Origin: an uncultured Lachnospiraceae bacterium
GTDB taxonomy: Bacteria; Bacillota; Clostridia; Lachnospirales; Lachnospiraceae
Direction of reading: 5' to 3'
DNA length: 17,239 bases
Assembly: GCA_910586555.1 (NCBI GenBank)
Contig: CAJUJY010000070.1
Span: 1-17,239 of the forward strand
Part shown: positions 7,875-14,078 of the stretch, piece by piece
How the letters are laid out: each line of letters opens with the position of its first letter
How positions within the stretch are numbered: the stretch's first letter is position 1
Translations under genes and position numbers: made by a program
Notes under the pieces: model-generated
Databases searched by the model: none
Told to the model about the DNA's origin: nothing
The model's input: only the letters and a program-made list of their open reading frames with translations

Positions 7875-8062
7875 GTCAAGCGGATATTCGCAATCCGCAT
7901 TGCCTGCAAGCAGGCATTGGCTACTTGCCCACTTACAAACCAACCTCATAGCTGCTACCGCAGCTTTTCAGTGGGAGCTTATACTCCCACTGAAACAAGT
8001 AAGTCCCTGCCCGCTACTTATGTTTCCACAACATAAAAGTGGGGGACTTACTTGATGAGGTT
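7875..8062 (-). ncRNA. Compact structured RNA element (leader of the phosphoesterase gene or separate RNA)
   Basis: Read on the minus strand, the element folds into a four-way junction with no unpaired bases between helices. The closing stem AACCTCAT/ATGAGGTT is 8055-8062 with 7942-7949. Next is a 12-bp stem, 8043-8054 with 7996-8007, whose interior holds a 7-bp hairpin (8018-8024 with 8030-8036). Then comes a perfect 12-bp hairpin (7966-7977 with 7984-7995) and a 6-bp hairpin (7950-7955 with 7960-7965). CCCACTT at 8037-8043 can pair with AAGTGGG at 7928-7934 outside the junction, a likely pseudoknot. Two more hairpins follow (7901-7906 with 7911-7916, CUUG loop; 7880-7885 with 7893-7898), then TTGAC. 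The promoter at 8070-8098 predicts a start at the first base of the closing stem. No known class is recognised with confidence. An end or guide-RNA remnant of an IS200/IS605-like element is an alternative. No protein is encoded in it. Confidence 0.6.
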
Positions 8063-8069
8063 AACTTTT

Positions 8070-8098
8070 AGTATACATTGTTATATAATGGAAGTCAA
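8070..8098 (-). promoter_or_regulatory. Consensus sigma-A promoter of the structured RNA / phosphoesterase
   Basis: On the minus strand TTGACT (8093-8098), a 17-base spacer and TATACT (8070-8075) match the sigma-A consensus closely. The predicted start is the A at about 8062, the first base of the RNA's closing stem. Confidence 0.75.
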
Positions 8099-8110
8099 AT
8101 TTTAACTCTA

Positions 8111-8145
8111 AATAAAAAGCAGGAACCTTTTTACAGGTTTCCTGC
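8111..8145 (-). terminator. Intrinsic terminator of the DEAD-box helicase gene
   Basis: On the minus strand GCAGGAAACC (8136-8145) pairs with GGTTCCTGC (8119-8127) with one bulged A and an 8-base loop. A TTTTTATT tract (8111-8118) follows directly. It begins 10 bases after the helicase stop. Confidence 0.85.
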
Positions 8146-8154
8146 CCCTTATTT

Positions 8155-9738
8155 TTAATCTTTTTTGTTAGCCGGTTCTACATTTACGGATTTACCTTTA
8201 ATTTTTGCATTTTTCATCGCATCTATAACATCTGAAGCATACTCCCTCGGGACTTCCACAAATGTATATTTATCATACATATCAATAGCACCGACAAGCT
8301 TTCCTTCCATTCCTGATTCACCTGCAACTGCACCAAGTATATCACCTATACGCACTTTCTGTTTCTTGCCGATATTTATAAACAAACGCACCATTCCAGG
8401 TTCTGCACCAGTATCGCCAAAGTCTTCTGTCTTCATATCTTCTGTTGTAATCTCACCTTCACCCATCTGCATCATAAGCAGTGCGGCCGCCATTTCAAGT
8501 GATGAATAATCACGCTCATCAAGGTGTTCTTCTAAAATATCAACCATTTTTCCAAGATTTTCATTTTCAATTATCCCAGAAGCCCTCTCTAAAATCTTAT
8601 CAGCTTTAATTCCTGTAATATCATTAACAGATGGTATAGGCTGGCGCTTAATTTTAGTTTTGCAGTATCTCTGTATATCCTTAAGTTTATATATTTCACG
8701 TCCTACAACAAGCGTAAATGCACGGCCTGTCCTTCCTGCACGGCCTGTCCTTCCTATCCTGTGTACATAATACTCATCATCCTGTGGAACATCATAGTTA
8801 AAAACAGCTTCCACATCATCAATATCAATACCCCTTGCCGCAACATCTGTTGCTACAAGTATATCTGTACGCCCATTGCGGAAACCGCCCATTACCCTGT
8901 CACGCTGTGACTGTTTCAGGTCACCATGCAGCCCTGCTGCAAAATACCCCCTGCCTTTCAAATCCTCAACAAGTTCATCAACCTTGCGTTTTGTATTACA
9001 GAATACAAGTGAAAGTTCAGGATCATACATATCAATAAGCCTTGAAAGCACCTCACTTTTTTTGCGTGGGTTTACTTCATAATAATACTGCTCAATCATA
9101 GGGACAGTAAGCTCTTTTTTTACAACCTTTATAACTTCAGGGTTTTTAAGGTAATTGCCTGAAATCTCCATAATAGGCTTTGGCATTGTTGCAGAGAAAA
9201 GCAATGTCTGGTGCTCTTCTGGCATATTTTCAAGGATTGTTTCTATATCCTCCCTAAATCCCATATTAAGCATTTCATCAGCTTCATCAAGCACTACCAT
9301 GCCTACATTCTGCATTTTAAGTGTATGGCGGTTAATATGGTCAATAACCCTGCCTGGTGTGCCTATTATAACCTGTGTCCCGCCCTTAAGTGAACGTATC
9401 TGCTTAGAAATATCCTGCCCCCCGTAAATAGGCAGTATTTTTATTCCATGCATAAACTTTGCAAACTTACGTATTTCATCAGCACATTGTATAGCAAGCT
9501 CCCTTGTCGGGCATAACACAACTGCCTGTAGTTTCTTATTGTGAGGGTCAACCCTCTGCAAAAGAGGTATTCCAAATGCAGCAGTTTTGCCAGTACCAGT
9601 CTGTGCCTGTCCTATCATGTCCCTTCCATCAATAGCCACTGGAATAGCCTGTGCCTGTATAGGGCTTGCCTGTTCAAATCCCATTTCTGTTACAGCTTTT
9701 AATATTCTTGGGTCTAAACATAATTCTTCAAAATTCAT
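8155..9738 (-). CDS. DEAD-box RNA helicase with DbpA-type RNA-binding domain
   Basis: A 527-residue ATP-dependent RNA helicase (CsdA/DbpA/CshA group), acting in ribosome assembly or mRNA unwinding. Motifs run in order: Q motif GFEQASPIQ (20-28), AQTGTGKT (45-52), PTREL (77-81), GG and TPGR (127-130), DEAD (151-154), SAT (182-184), VFCNTK (245-250), ATDVAARGID (296-305) and HRIGRTGRAG (326-335). Residues 449-522 (GMVRLFINIGKKQKVRIGDI and onward) match the DbpA RNA-binding domain. An acidic linker lies between. The ATG at 9738 is chosen over one 48 bases upstream because the conserved N-terminus MNFEELCLDP begins there and AGAAAGGAA (9751-9759) precedes it, though the spacing is long (about 12). 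It has its own promoter, a long leader and a terminator, so it is a single-gene unit. Cold-shock or stress control is plausible from the leader but is inference. Confidence 0.93.
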   Translation of the reverse strand: MNFEELCLDPRILKAVTEMGFEQASPIQAQAIPVAIDGRDMIGQAQTGTGKTAAFGIPLLQRVDPHNKKLQAVVLCPTRELAIQCADEIRKFAKFMHGIKILPIYGGQDISKQIRSLKGGTQVIIGTPGRVIDHINRHTLKMQNVGMVVLDEADEMLNMGFREDIETILENMPEEHQTLLFSATMPKPIMEISGNYLKNPEVIKVVKKELTVPMIEQYYYEVNPRKKSEVLSRLIDMYDPELSLVFCNTKRKVDELVEDLKGRGYFAAGLHGDLKQSQRDRVMGGFRNGRTDILVATDVAARGIDIDDVEAVFNYDVPQDDEYYVHRIGRTGRAGRTGRAFTLVVGREIYKLKDIQRYCKTKIKRQPIPSVNDITGIKADKILERASGIIENENLGKMVDILEEHLDERDYSSLEMAAALLMMQMGEGEITTEDMKTEDFGDTGAEPGMVRLFINIGKKQKVRIGDILGAVAGESGMEGKLVGAIDMYDKYTFVEVPREYASDVIDAMKNAKIKGKSVNVEPANKKD

Positions 9739-9952
9739 AGTATAAAAAAATTCCTTTCTAAAACACTGGAACGTGTTTTGCTCCATTACATATATTACAA
9801 TCCCGCCCTGTTATAACCTTACTGTATAAAACCAGATATCCCACAATATAAAGGCGCTATACCCCTGTCATGCTTGTACGGAAATAAAGACCGTATTCTG
9901 GACAAGATTTCCAAAAACGGTCTTTACAAACATCTCTTCTATTCTTATCAGC
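9739..9952 (-). promoter_or_regulatory. Long structured 5' leader of the helicase mRNA
   Basis: From the predicted start near 9952 to the ATG are about 214 bases without a convincing gene. Two hairpins are visible: TAAAGACCGT/ACGGTCTTTA (9885-9894 with 9917-9926, inner TGGA/TCCA) and a 7-bp hairpin AAAACAC/GTGTTTT (9760-9766 with 9773-9779) placed directly before the ribosome binding site. Long leaders are common in cold-shock helicase mRNAs, so post-transcriptional control is likely. Confidence 0.5.
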
Positions 9953-9958
9953 TACACG

Positions 9959-9986
9959 ATTATAACACAAACCAGCCAAAAATCAA
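9959..9986 (-). promoter_or_regulatory. Sigma-A promoter of the helicase gene
   Basis: On the minus strand TTGATT (9981-9986), a 16-base spacer and a perfect TATAAT (9959-9964) are seen. An AT-rich copy of the 20-bp repeat lies about 10 bases upstream (9997-10016). Confidence 0.7.
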
Positions 9987-9996
9987 ACATTTATTT

Positions 9997-10016
9997 TAAA
10001 TATTCCTAAAAAATAT
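9997..10016. repeat. Direct repeat copy 1 (20 bp)
   Basis: TAAATATTCCTAAAAAATAT, identical to 10887-10906. It lies just upstream of the helicase -35 box. It is followed on the plus strand by CTACAAGTTA, loosely echoed after copy 2 by CTACAAAGTTA. Confidence 0.75.
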
Positions 10017-10098
10017 CAAACTACAAGTTACTATCCATATATTTTAAATTCTTCTGCTTTTTTATTACAAATGTATTTTAAGTCTGGATATTTCTTTT

Positions 10099-10629
10099 TC
10101 AGGCAGATTTAAATATTTCCTTAAATAATTCCACTATTTCTAAATTATCTGGGGAATCCAATATATACACACCCTGGTCTGTGGAAATGCTCTCCCCGTC
10201 TGCGGATATGGAAAAATGGAAACTGGTTCCATCATTTTGTATACATTCAAAATAATTTTCATAGCCACATGGGTTTCCAGTAGTTTTTCTAGCTGCTTTT
10301 AAATATATCTTTAGTTTCTTTAACTGTTCTTCTGTAAGCCTGGTTACATCTGGATTTCCTTCAACAGACAGGCTGGCGCTTTGTATAATTTCAAAGCCCT
10401 CTTTTCCCACACTCTCCCAGTTAATCCATTCCTTTATAATATTTTCTGCTTCCATTGAGTACAAAAAAACCTGGTGTGAATTTTTACCTGTATCCTGTTT
10501 AATAGGAACTTTCTTGGCAAAATCCTTTTTATCATCCTTTTCAACAGAAATTTCATGATATCCATTTCCAAAGTCTGTTATACTTATTGTCCGGAATTCA
10601 CCATTACTATTTAAATACACAATATGCAT
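10099..10629 (-). CDS. Unrecognised 176-residue protein
   Basis: No family is recognised. The protein looks soluble and mixed alpha/beta: strands at 2-30 (MHIVYLNSNGEF, GYHEISVEKDDKKD), helices near 57-70 (MEAENIIKEWINW) and 98-114 (TEEQLKKLKIYLKAARK), then FHFSISADGESI and a terminal helix IVELFKEIFKSA. No membrane segment is present in this frame. The ATG at 10629 has a poor ribosome binding site and lies one base after the stop of an 18-codon frame (10631-10687) that has a good one. Translation is therefore either coupled to that small frame, or the gene once began at 10687 and has frameshifted, losing an N-terminal hydrophobic leader. A 20-bp direct repeat flanks the unit (9997-10016 and 10887-10906). 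No terminator was found downstream. Confidence 0.55.
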   Translation of the reverse strand: MHIVYLNSNGEFRTISITDFGNGYHEISVEKDDKKDFAKKVPIKQDTGKNSHQVFLYSMEAENIIKEWINWESVGKEGFEIIQSASLSVEGNPDVTRLTEEQLKKLKIYLKAARKTTGNPCGYENYFECIQNDGTSFHFSISADGESISTDQGVYILDSPDNLEIVELFKEIFKSA

Positions 10630-10630
10630 T

Positions 10631-10687
10631 TCAAACAGCCACCGCCAGCACAGTGTATTTAAATAGATGTTTTTTAGATGTTCTCAT
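10631..10687 (-). CDS. 18-codon upstream reading frame with a signal-peptide-like sequence
   Basis: The frame encodes MRTSKKHLFKYTVLAVAV and then TGA. It has a good ribosome binding site (AGAAAGGA, 10696-10703) with 8 bases to the ATG. A basic start followed by a short hydrophobic run resembles a secretion signal. Its stop is one base before the ATG of the 176-residue gene. It is either a leader peptide driving coupled translation or the separated N-terminus of a frameshifted secreted protein. Confidence 0.4.
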   Translation of the reverse strand: MRTSKKHLFKYTVLAVAV

Positions 10688-10886
10688 TTATTCATCCTTT
10701 CTTTGGATTTCACTTTTCCACTGTCTTTAAAATCTCTTCATTTATAATATTTTCGTAAATAGAAAAGGTTTTTATTTTTTATTATTCTTTTGAATTATAA
10801 ATACTTTATTTTTATTTGTCAATATTATTTTTATAATTTTTTCCATTAAATTTTATTTTGTACTTTTATAAAGCTTTCTTGCCATG

Positions 10887-10906
10887 TAAATATTCCTAAA
10901 AAATAT
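10887..10906. repeat. Direct repeat copy 2 (20 bp)
   Basis: Identical 20-bp copy of 9997-10016, in the AT-rich 530-base gap 10688-11217, about 200 bases upstream of the small reading frame. No gene was found in that gap; it otherwise holds the promoter and half-sites described at 10972-11075. Confidence 0.75.
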
Positions 10907-10971
10907 TACAGATATCTTTTTGCTACAAAGTTAAATTAAAATAATTCCTCGTTATACTTTCTTTTATACAA

Positions 10972-11064
10972 TACAAATCGGTCTTTTTAGTTTGTCAATA
11001 TATCTTTTGTATTTTTTTCAAAAAACCATTTGGATATAATTTATGATTGACATAATATACAAAA
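10972..11064. promoter_or_regulatory. Candidate BlaI-type operator half-sites between divergent units
   Basis: BlaI/MecI repressors bind TACA/TGTA dyads. Here TACAAA (10972-10977), TTTGTC (10991-10996), TTTTGTA (11005-11011) and TACAAAA (11058-11064, inside the spacer of the blaI-like promoter) cluster. TATATCTTTTGTA (10999-11011) is nearly the inverse of 11058-11071. A minus-strand TTGACA (10993-10998) suggests a divergent promoter, but its -10 box is poor. Autoregulation is inferred. Confidence 0.4.
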
Positions 11065-11075
11065 GAATATATAAT
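11047..11075 (+). promoter_or_regulatory. Consensus promoter of the BlaI-M56 operon
   Basis: Perfect TTGACA (11047-11052), a 17-base spacer and perfect TATAAT (11070-11075) predict a start near 11082, giving a leader of about 136 bases. A consensus promoter of this strength fits a unit held down by a repressor. Confidence 0.8.
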
Positions 11076-11217
11076 TAAAGAAATATTACTATATACCAAA
11101 CTGGCAAATAGCTTTTATATCTGTAAGTGGCAGAGGCAGGCAAAAACTCCACTGGTATTTTCAAACTATTAAAGTATTCATTCTAATAAAACAATTAATA
11201 AGAAAGTAGGATAAGAT

Positions 11218-11652
11218 ATGTTAAAACAGAAAAAAACAAAACAAACCCCGGAGTTCTTTTATTTACCAGCTAAAGAAGAAGAAGTAATGAAAGTATTATG
11301 GGACAGCAAAGAACCTTTAAGCGCTTCAGAAATAGCAAAGAAAATCCCAGACAGGACATGGCCGGCATCTTCCATACAAGGCCTTTTACGCAGCCTGCAA
11401 AATAAAGGTGCAATAGAAATTGACTGTATAACAAAACTGGGAAAATCATATGGAAGGCTTTTCCGTCCTGCGCTGTCTGCTAATGAATACATTACAATGC
11501 AGTTTAACAGGTATTACCAGCCTGAAGAGGATGGCAAGAAAAGCTGTTCTTTTATGGTATCTTCTATTCTTGGTAATACTGGCATTGGAAAAGAAGATAT
11601 TATTGATGTTTTACAGGGCATTATAAAGGAATATGAAGATGATACACTATAA
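11218..11652 (+). CDS. BlaI/MecI/CopY-family transcriptional repressor
   Basis: A 144-residue protein with the winged-helix penicillinase-repressor fold: EEEVMKVLWDSKEPLSASEI (20-39), then the recognition-helix region TWPASSIQGLLRSLQNKGAI (47-66), then a wing, and a C-terminal dimerisation part (100-144). Size and order match BlaI/MecI. In that family the repressor is released when a partner M56 membrane protease is activated and leads to its cleavage. AGGA lies 6 bases before the ATG. The protease gene overlaps its 3' end by 14 bases, so the two are translationally linked. Repeated TACAAA/TTTTGTA half-sites around the promoter support autoregulation. What it controls beyond its own operon is unknown; beta-lactam resistance is not shown, as no beta-lactamase is present. 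Confidence 0.88.
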   Translation: MLKQKKTKQTPEFFYLPAKEEEVMKVLWDSKEPLSASEIAKKIPDRTWPASSIQGLLRSLQNKGAIEIDCITKLGKSYGRLFRPALSANEYITMQFNRYYQPEEDGKKSCSFMVSSILGNTGIGKEDIIDVLQGIIKEYEDDTL

Positions 11653-12871
11653 CAAAAATGTTTTTGTTAGTACATATACACCATTTACTATATATTCGTT
11701 ATGCATCACTTTATTATGGACTGGTATTTTTATACTAGTATTTTCCATTTTAAGAAATAAAAAAATAGTTTTAAAACATTGTCCTGCAAATATCCTGTTT
11801 ATCCTGCTTATAGTATGTATAACCAGGATACTGCTGCCAATAGAAATGCCGTTTACACAGGCTATACACTGTGATAAAGTTTTACCGCCAATAAGGGATT
11901 TTTTTACTATGCCTGTTATTAAATCCCCTTATATGGCGATAACCCTGGGAGAAATTATTATTTTTTTATGGCTTTTTCCTGCCATGTTAATTATACAAAA
12001 ACGTATAAAAGAATATATAGGTTTTAAACATATAATTAGCATTATGCCGGCTTCAGGGAACAAATATTTATATAACCTATGTAATAAAGCAGATATATAT
12101 AATGATATGCCAGAGGTTAAAATTATAGTTTGTAATTTTATAAAATCCCCTTCCATTACAGGACTGTTACATCCGGTTATACTTTTACCAGATATCCAGT
12201 TCAGTGGTGGCGGGCTTTTTGGTATATTTATGCATGAAATTGCACATTATAGGTTTAAACATAATTTTATTAAATTAATTATGGAATTTATATGTGCAGT
12301 ATTCTGGTGGAATCCTTTATTTAAAAAACTATACTCTGAATTATCACATACTATGGAGTTACAAGCAGACAGGGAAGTGTGCTTAAACCTTAGAAACAGC
12401 CAGAAAAAGGAATACTTACAGGCAATAGCCAAAGTTGCCGCAGCCAATATAAAAACACCAAATATAATCCCTTCATGTTCAAGCAGTATTTTAGATAATA
12501 ATGATAATAAAAAACTTATACAGCGCTTTAAAATGATAACAGAAAACAGGCATAAAAACTGCAAGAAAAAGCATTTAATATTTATCCCGTTAATTATTGC
12601 AGCCTTTCTGTTATCTTACTCCATTGTTTTCCAGCCATACAATGAACCACCAAATAAAGATATGAAAGAAGGCATGGCTGTAATACATATAGATAAAAAT
12701 ACTCTGCCAGTTTCTGGGTTTTATATTATTAAAGTGGATAATGGATATGATTTATATGGCCCAGATGGTTTTTTATCTGGAATAACCCCAGGTAATTTAC
12801 CTTATCTTAAAGGCATAAAAGTTTACCAGGACAGGAAAGAAGCTAAAAAAGAAGTAAAACCTGGCAGTTAA
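11639..12871 (+). CDS. M56-family (BlaR1/MecR1-like) membrane metalloprotease, no PBP sensor
   Basis: A 410-residue integral membrane protease. Hydrophobic segments lie near 13-36, 50-67 and 100-120, and a last one at 310-330. The zinc site is intact: HEIAH (H199, E200, H203) and the downstream MELQAD glutamate (E240). The ATG at 11639 is preferred to one at 11633 because AAAGGA (11625-11630) stands 8 bases from it but only 2 from the other. BlaR1 ends in a penicillin-binding sensor of about 250 residues. Here only some 80 residues follow the last membrane segment (VIHIDKNTLPVSGFYIIKVD, YDLYGPDG), so the inducer must differ. That short domain is not recognised. As partner of the BlaI-like repressor it presumably starts the proteolytic cascade that inactivates it. 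Confidence 0.88.
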   Translation: MIHYNKNVFVSTYTPFTIYSLCITLLWTGIFILVFSILRNKKIVLKHCPANILFILLIVCITRILLPIEMPFTQAIHCDKVLPPIRDFFTMPVIKSPYMAITLGEIIIFLWLFPAMLIIQKRIKEYIGFKHIISIMPASGNKYLYNLCNKADIYNDMPEVKIIVCNFIKSPSITGLLHPVILLPDIQFSGGGLFGIFMHEIAHYRFKHNFIKLIMEFICAVFWWNPLFKKLYSELSHTMELQADREVCLNLRNSQKKEYLQAIAKVAAANIKTPNIIPSCSSSILDNNDNKKLIQRFKMITENRHKNCKKKHLIFIPLIIAAFLLSYSIVFQPYNEPPNKDMKEGMAVIHIDKNTLPVSGFYIIKVDNGYDLYGPDGFLSGITPGNLPYLKGIKVYQDRKEAKKEVKPGS

Positions 12872-12932
12872 TTACAAATTATACAGCATGGTTCTAAGGT
12901 GCTGGCTAATAATAACAGAAAGAGGCACATAT

Positions 12933-13295
12933 ATGGAAAAGGTGATTCTTTTTAATGTATCATGCAAAGAAGAAATAAAAAAACTTCTTGCGCCAATGCA
13001 TTTACAAATAGCCGAAGCAGATGTACTACAGTATAATGATACACTTAAAAACATTGCAAATGGCAAAACAGATATTTTAAAATCCAATCCATTTACAGGG
13101 AAAGCCCCTGGTGACAGCCTTATATTATTTTGTGGAATTAGCAGTAAAAAGCTGGATAAAATTCTTTTTAAGCTACGCAGCAATAAAAATATCAATGTTA
13201 CTTATAAAGCAGTACTTACCCCATCTAATTCAAGCTGGACAGTACGGCAGCTTCTTTTTGAACTTGCAAAGGAGCAGGCAGCCTATAAAAAGTAA
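12933..13295 (+). CDS. DUF3783-domain protein
   Basis: A 120-residue soluble protein whose second half matches the DUF3783 pattern common in Clostridia: DSLILFCGISSKKLDKILFK, then TYKAVLTPSNSSWTVRQLLF and a closing helix ELAKEQAAYKK. The function of the family is unknown. The frame is open 45 bases upstream, but the ATG at 12933 is chosen because AAAGAGG (12919-12925) lies 7 bases before it and MEKVILFNV fits the usual start. It follows the M56 protease after 61 bases in the same direction and ends before a strong terminator, so it is probably read with the repressor-protease pair. Whether it belongs to that switch is not known. Confidence 0.75.
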   Translation: MEKVILFNVSCKEEIKKLLAPMHLQIAEADVLQYNDTLKNIANGKTDILKSNPFTGKAPGDSLILFCGISSKKLDKILFKLRSNKNINVTYKAVLTPSNSSWTVRQLLFELAKEQAAYKK

Positions 13296-13343
13296 AATAT
13301 TTATGTACAGGATATAAATATATTATCCTGCCAGGCATAAAAA

Positions 13344-13381
13344 GGGCAGCAGTCCATAAACTGGCAAATGGCCTGCTGCCC
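13344..13381. terminator. Two-way intrinsic terminator
   Basis: GGGCAGCAG (13344-13352) pairs with CTGCTGCCC (13373-13381), and CCAT (13354-13357) with ATGG (13368-13371), making 13 pairs with one mismatch. The minus strand has TTTTTATG directly after the stem; the plus strand has CTCTCTTTT. It closes both the DUF3783 side and the lipoprotein side. Confidence 0.85.
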
Positions 13382-13442
13382 CTCTCTTTTAACTTATTAA
13401 TTCTATGCTTTTTTAATACCAGTATTCTCTGCAATATCCCAT

Positions 13443-14078
13443 TTATTTCTTTATTACTGATATCTCCACTGTTTTATTTAAGTATTTTTCATCTTTCTGA
13501 TTATATTGACAATACTGGATTTTTCCATCTGCTACTTTAAACAACGGAAAATATTCTTCATCCGCCACTATATCAGGCTTCATCTGGTACACTTTCCCTT
13601 TTTCAGTAATTGTAAAGAAATGGTACTCCTTTGCACTGCTGCCAATCCTTTGCCCTATTGCAAAATCCAGCCATCCATCCCCATTATAATCACACAATTG
13701 GATTTTTCCATCTGGTGGGAAATGAAGCCCTTCTTTTGAGTTGTCATACACCACAGTTAAATTGGAATGTTCTTGTCCATCTTTGCTTACTTTGATGTAA
13801 AATTTCCCCTGGTAAGTATTCTGGTAGGCAGACAATTTATTATCCTCATAATATCCATTTTTTAATATAAGTTCTACCAGATATTCCCCTGCTGTTCCAG
13901 ATGCCACAACAACATTTTCTTCTTCCTTTGGCTGAGTACTGCCATTGTTTTCTGTTACCTTCTGCCCAGAAGAAATATCCGGTGAATCTGCTTTTCCACA
14001 TGCCATGAATAAAAAGCAAGCTAATGTATAAAAAGTAACCACACAATTTATTTTTCTTTTAGCTTGTTTGCAATTCAA
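13443..14078 (-). CDS. Lipoprotein with an FG-GAP/VCBS-like calcium loop, TTG start
   Basis: A 211-residue predicted lipoprotein: basic start (NCKQAKRKI), hydrophobic stretch and FMAC with the lipidated cysteine at C27. A Ser/Asn/Glu-rich linker (30-60) follows, then a beta-rich domain. DYNGDGWLDFAIG (130-142; D130, N132, D134, D138) is the calcium-loop type seen in FG-GAP/VCBS repeats. The start is TTG at 14078, directly after the stop of the gene before it; GGGGGTGG inside that gene's last codons gives the ribosome binding site 6 bases away. No ATG occurs before codon 25, inside the signal sequence. It is co-transcribed with the secreted lysozyme-like protein and likely stays anchored at the membrane. 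The function is unknown. Confidence 0.7.
   Translation of the reverse strand: MNCKQAKRKINCVVTFYTLACFLFMACGKADSPDISSGQKVTENNGSTQPKEEENVVVASGTAGEYLVELILKNGYYEDNKLSAYQNTYQGKFYIKVSKDGQEHSNLTVVYDNSKEGLHFPPDGKIQLCDYNGDGWLDFAIGQRIGSSAKEYHFFTITEKGKVYQMKPDIVADEEYFPLFKVADGKIQYCQYNQKDEKYLNKTVEISVIKK

Noticed and set aside
7815..8036. 73-codon plus-strand frame across the structured RNA region
   Set aside because: It has no ribosome binding site and overlaps the phosphoesterase start and dense palindromes; the stems explain the sequence better.
9739..9786. Helicase start at the ATG at 9786
   Set aside because: No ribosome binding site there, and the 16 extra residues do not fit the family; the ATG at 9738 does.
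11047..12871. Beta-lactam resistance locus
   Set aside because: A BlaI/M56 pair alone is not resistance: no beta-lactamase or PBP2a gene is present and the sensor domain is missing.
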